Of a stretch of DNA of 64,000 nucleotides, positions 61,376-64,000 are shown piece by piece. The DNA comes from Rutidosis leptorrhynchoides (Eukaryota; Streptophyta; Magnoliopsida; Asterales; Asteraceae). Numbering within the stretch: the stretch's first letter is position 1; every line of letters begins with the position of its first letter. The stretch spans positions 98,781,001 to 98,845,000 of the forward strand of contig NC_092333.1 in the NCBI RefSeq assembly GCF_046630445.1. Direction: 5' to 3'. The notes under the pieces are model-generated. The model ran no database searches, was not told the DNA's origin, and saw nothing but the letters and a program-made list of their open reading frames with translations. Position numbers and translations under genes: made by a program.

Positions 61376-62259
61376 TGTGATGACCCGGAATATTTTGACT
61401 AATTTTAAATCAAACTCTCGATACGATTTAATGTTTTGACACGATAAGCAAAGTCTGTTAGGTTGCATCTCAAAAATTTTGAACTGTTTCATATGTTCAA
61501 TTGACCTTCGACCATTCCCGACGATTCACGAACAACTATTTCTATATTTTCGATTAAATTTTTCTGTTGAATATTTTGATCATACACAAATGAACGGTAG
61601 CAGCTATTTCTGTGACGCTTCCATTATATGTTTCTTCCTCTCCTGATTCGAACAAACTCACCGAACATTCACCATGAACCTTCCTTTCTCTCTCTCTATC
61701 TATATATATCTCTCTCTCTCTCCCCTATCTTTATAACCGAGAACCATCACCACCATTACTATCCTCAACCTACAAGCCACCACCGCACCTGCAACCATCA
61801 TCTAATCGCTACTGCTACGCTGTAACTTGCTTATGTTCCGATTGCTGTTTGGAACTAAGACCTACACAAAACACCCAAATATTTCTATTACGTGCTTGAC
61901 ACAAAACCAAGGACCATCACCACGTTTGCTACTGTTGTGTTGTTTATTTCGACTGCTATTACTAACCGAAACATTTCCACTATCATTCGTCATCAATAAA
62001 ACGTAACAAAAACCTGCAACTTTTGATCACTGTTGTTTCAGTTGTCTTCTGTAACTATTCCGAGCACCATCACCACCGATTGGCTACGGTTGTTTGTTTG
62101 GTTACTCATCCGATCACCATCGCCACCGATTGGCTATTGTTATTTATTTCTTTACTTAACCGATCAACACCACCAAGACCCTTTTTATGATGCGGCTATT
62201 GCTTTGTGTTTTAAGAATTGTTACTGGACTAGTTTTTGGTCTTATGATAGATGAGATGT

Positions 62260-62340
62260 TGGGCCGAAATCCATTTTTATTTGTTGGGCTGCCATGATCC
62301 AGTTTCCTCTGTGGGCCGAAACTCAATTTTCTTTTGGGCC
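62260..62340 (+). promoter_or_regulatory. Cluster of TGGGCC (site II-like) motifs in LTR F
   Basis: TGGGCC at 62260, 62312 and 62335, and TGGGCT at 62285, about 100-180 bases before the A box. Same position relative to the tRNA-like block as in LTR G. Confidence 0.45.
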
Positions 62341-62437
62341 AAGAAGATAGATAAGCATGATGACGATTTTATAATATATATATATATATATATAGATTTC
62401 GGGTACAAAATATTTTATAAAGTAATAAACGGATCAA

Positions 62438-62483
62438 TGGTTGGGAGTGTGGGTGTTTAAACGAGAGGTCTCGTGTTCGAGCC
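62438..62483 (+). promoter_or_regulatory. tRNA-like A and B boxes in LTR F
   Basis: TGGTTGGGAG (62438-62447) and GTTCGAGCC (62475-62483) in a GAGAGGTCTCGTGTTCGAG context, followed by the TTA-rich zone. Equivalent to 27288-27333 in B. Confidence 0.5.
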
Positions 62484-62531
62484 TTGTCTGGGCATTCTGT
62501 TTTTGGAAAAAGCTTTTGAGGTAGTTAAGTT

Positions 62532-63080
62532 ATATTTATTATCATTATTATTATTGTTATTATTGTTATCATTATTATTGGTTAGTGTTATTATGGTTAA
62601 GATAATTAATATTATTACTATCATTAATACAATTAAAATTATTATCATTATTGTTAGTATTAGTAATATTAATATTATTATTATTATTAAAATTATCATT
62701 ATTATTATTACTATTATTATTATTATTATTAGTATTATAAAAATAATACATTTTATTATTATTATCATTAATATTATTATTACTATCATTTTTATGAGTA
62801 TTATTATCATTATTATTATTATTATTACTATTATTAACATTAATATATTTATTAACAAGTATTATTATTAAGTATTATTAGTATTAAGAATTTTTATCAA
62901 AATTAGTGTTTTTATTGTAAAAATAATACAACCTTTTTATTTTATTATTATTACTATCATTATTAAAAATTTTATATATTTTATTATTATTATCATTTTT
63001 ATTATCAATATTAACATTATTATTAGTATTATCATTATTATTATTATTATTATAAGTATCATTATTATTAATATTATTCC
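62532..63080. repeat. Degenerate (TTA)n zone in LTR F
   Basis: Imperfect TTA/ATT repeats with many CAT and AAT interruptions, more decayed than in B. Poly-Ile frames on both strands are artefacts. Confidence 0.9.
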
Positions 63081-64000
63081 TATTATTAATATTATAAAAA
63101 ATAAATATTAATTATATAAAAATATATTTAATACATATAACATAACTATATTAGTATTTTTTTATCTAAAGTAAATATATCTCATTAAATTATTAATGAA
63201 ACCTATAAATTATTAAATATAATAATTATATCACTAAGAATAATACATAAATTTGTTCGATTTCAATTATATATGTTAATATATATAAATGATATAGGTT
63301 CGTGAATCCGAGGCAAACCCAGCATTGTTCAGTTCCGTCGTATGCATATTTTTACTACAAAATATCGTATAGTGAGTTTTCATTTGCTCCCTCTTTAAAT
63401 GCTTTTGCAATATATATTTTTGGGACTGAGAATACATGCGCTTTTATAAATGTTTGACGAAATAGACACAAGTAATTGAAACTACATTCTATAGTTGAAT
63501 TATTGAAATCGAATATGCCCCTTTTTAGTCTGGTAATCTAAGAATTAGGGAACTGGCCCCTAATTGACGTGAATCCTAAAGATAGATCTATTGGGCCCAA
63601 CAAGCCCCATCCAAAGTACCGGATGCTTTAATACTTCGAATTAATCATGTCTGAAGGGAGGCCCGGAATGATGGGGATATTCTATATGTATCTTGTTAAG
63701 GTCGGTTACCAGGTGTTCAATCCATATGAATGATTTTTATGCAAATGCATGATGTTTATGAGAAATGGAAATGAAAATCTTGTGGTCTATTAAAATTATG
63801 GAAATGATTGATTACGATAAATCTATGAACTCACCAACCTTTTGGTTGACACTTTAAAGCATGTTTATTCTCAGGTATGAAAGAAATCTTCCGCTGTACA
63901 TTTGCTCATTTTAAAGATATTACATGGAGTCGTTCATGGCATATTTAGGACAGTACCTCACAATGAGACCAAATGTTAATGACTTTGTCCAGATGGATTA

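Larger units (their letters stand above)
61376..63993 (+). mobile_element. LTR F, probably a solo LTR, inserted in LINE ORF2
   Basis: Begins TGTGATGACCCGG and shares its first 150 bases with LTR B. It continues with CT-rich sequence, a TGGGCC cluster, tRNA-like boxes, a degenerate TTA zone, and the conserved downstream half from about 63293. Near its end a block seen in C (the GCATTCGAGTC region) is missing. TGGAT precedes it (61371-61375) and recurs at 63994-63998, which suggests a solo LTR with a slightly altered end (CCAGA rather than CA). The window stops too early to see whether the LINE resumes. Confidence 0.75.

Overview
The window is nuclear DNA of a flowering plant, almost certainly a eudicot. 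It is AT-rich, has spliced genes and is dominated by nested retrotransposons. The Ty3/gypsy coding sequences look like those common in Asteraceae, so a daisy-family genome is my best guess; this is inference from family resemblance, not a search result.

There is one ordinary host gene: a four-exon BEL1-like (BELL/TALE) homeodomain transcription factor at 30935-33981, plus strand, complete and apparently functional. It sits in a roughly 6 kb island (29355-35140) between two retrotransposon clusters.

Left cluster (1-29354). Element A (1-10611) is a very young Tekay-type chromovirus. Its two LTRs are nearly identical, and one in-frame TAG breaks an otherwise open gag-pol. A is inserted in the coding part of B, a non-autonomous LTR element whose 3' LTR starts at 13255. 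A second non-autonomous element, C (14659-26675, target duplication CTATG), is inserted in that LTR. B and C have no gag or pol. They share a small coiled-coil reading frame and a captured piece of a host poly(A)-binding-protein gene. They have the same priming and polypurine signals as A, so A-like elements probably mobilise them.

Right cluster (35140-64000). A 5'-truncated LINE relic (minus) and a decayed Athila-like element (minus, 35749-41019) come first. A plus-strand LINE follows, starting near 41020 and continuing at 58285-61375. Its endonuclease region is split by a solo LTR, G (minus, 41965-58284, target duplication GTTAA). G is split by a second Tekay element, D (minus, 44460-56154, target duplication TACCT). 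D's chromodomain region is split by a further solo LTR, E (47036-49030, target duplication GCTTT). The LINE's C-terminus is broken by another LTR, F (61376-63993). The right cluster is thus LINE > G > D > E, four layers deep, with target duplications fixing the last three.

The most unusual content lies in the non-autonomous LTR family (B, C, F, G). It includes captured poly(A)-binding-protein fragments in B and C and a captured histone H4 C-terminus in G. B, F and G carry tRNA-like A and B boxes followed by TTA microsatellites, and a polypurine-like 15-mer occurs twice in A, B and C. All LTR comparisons and alignments were done by eye.
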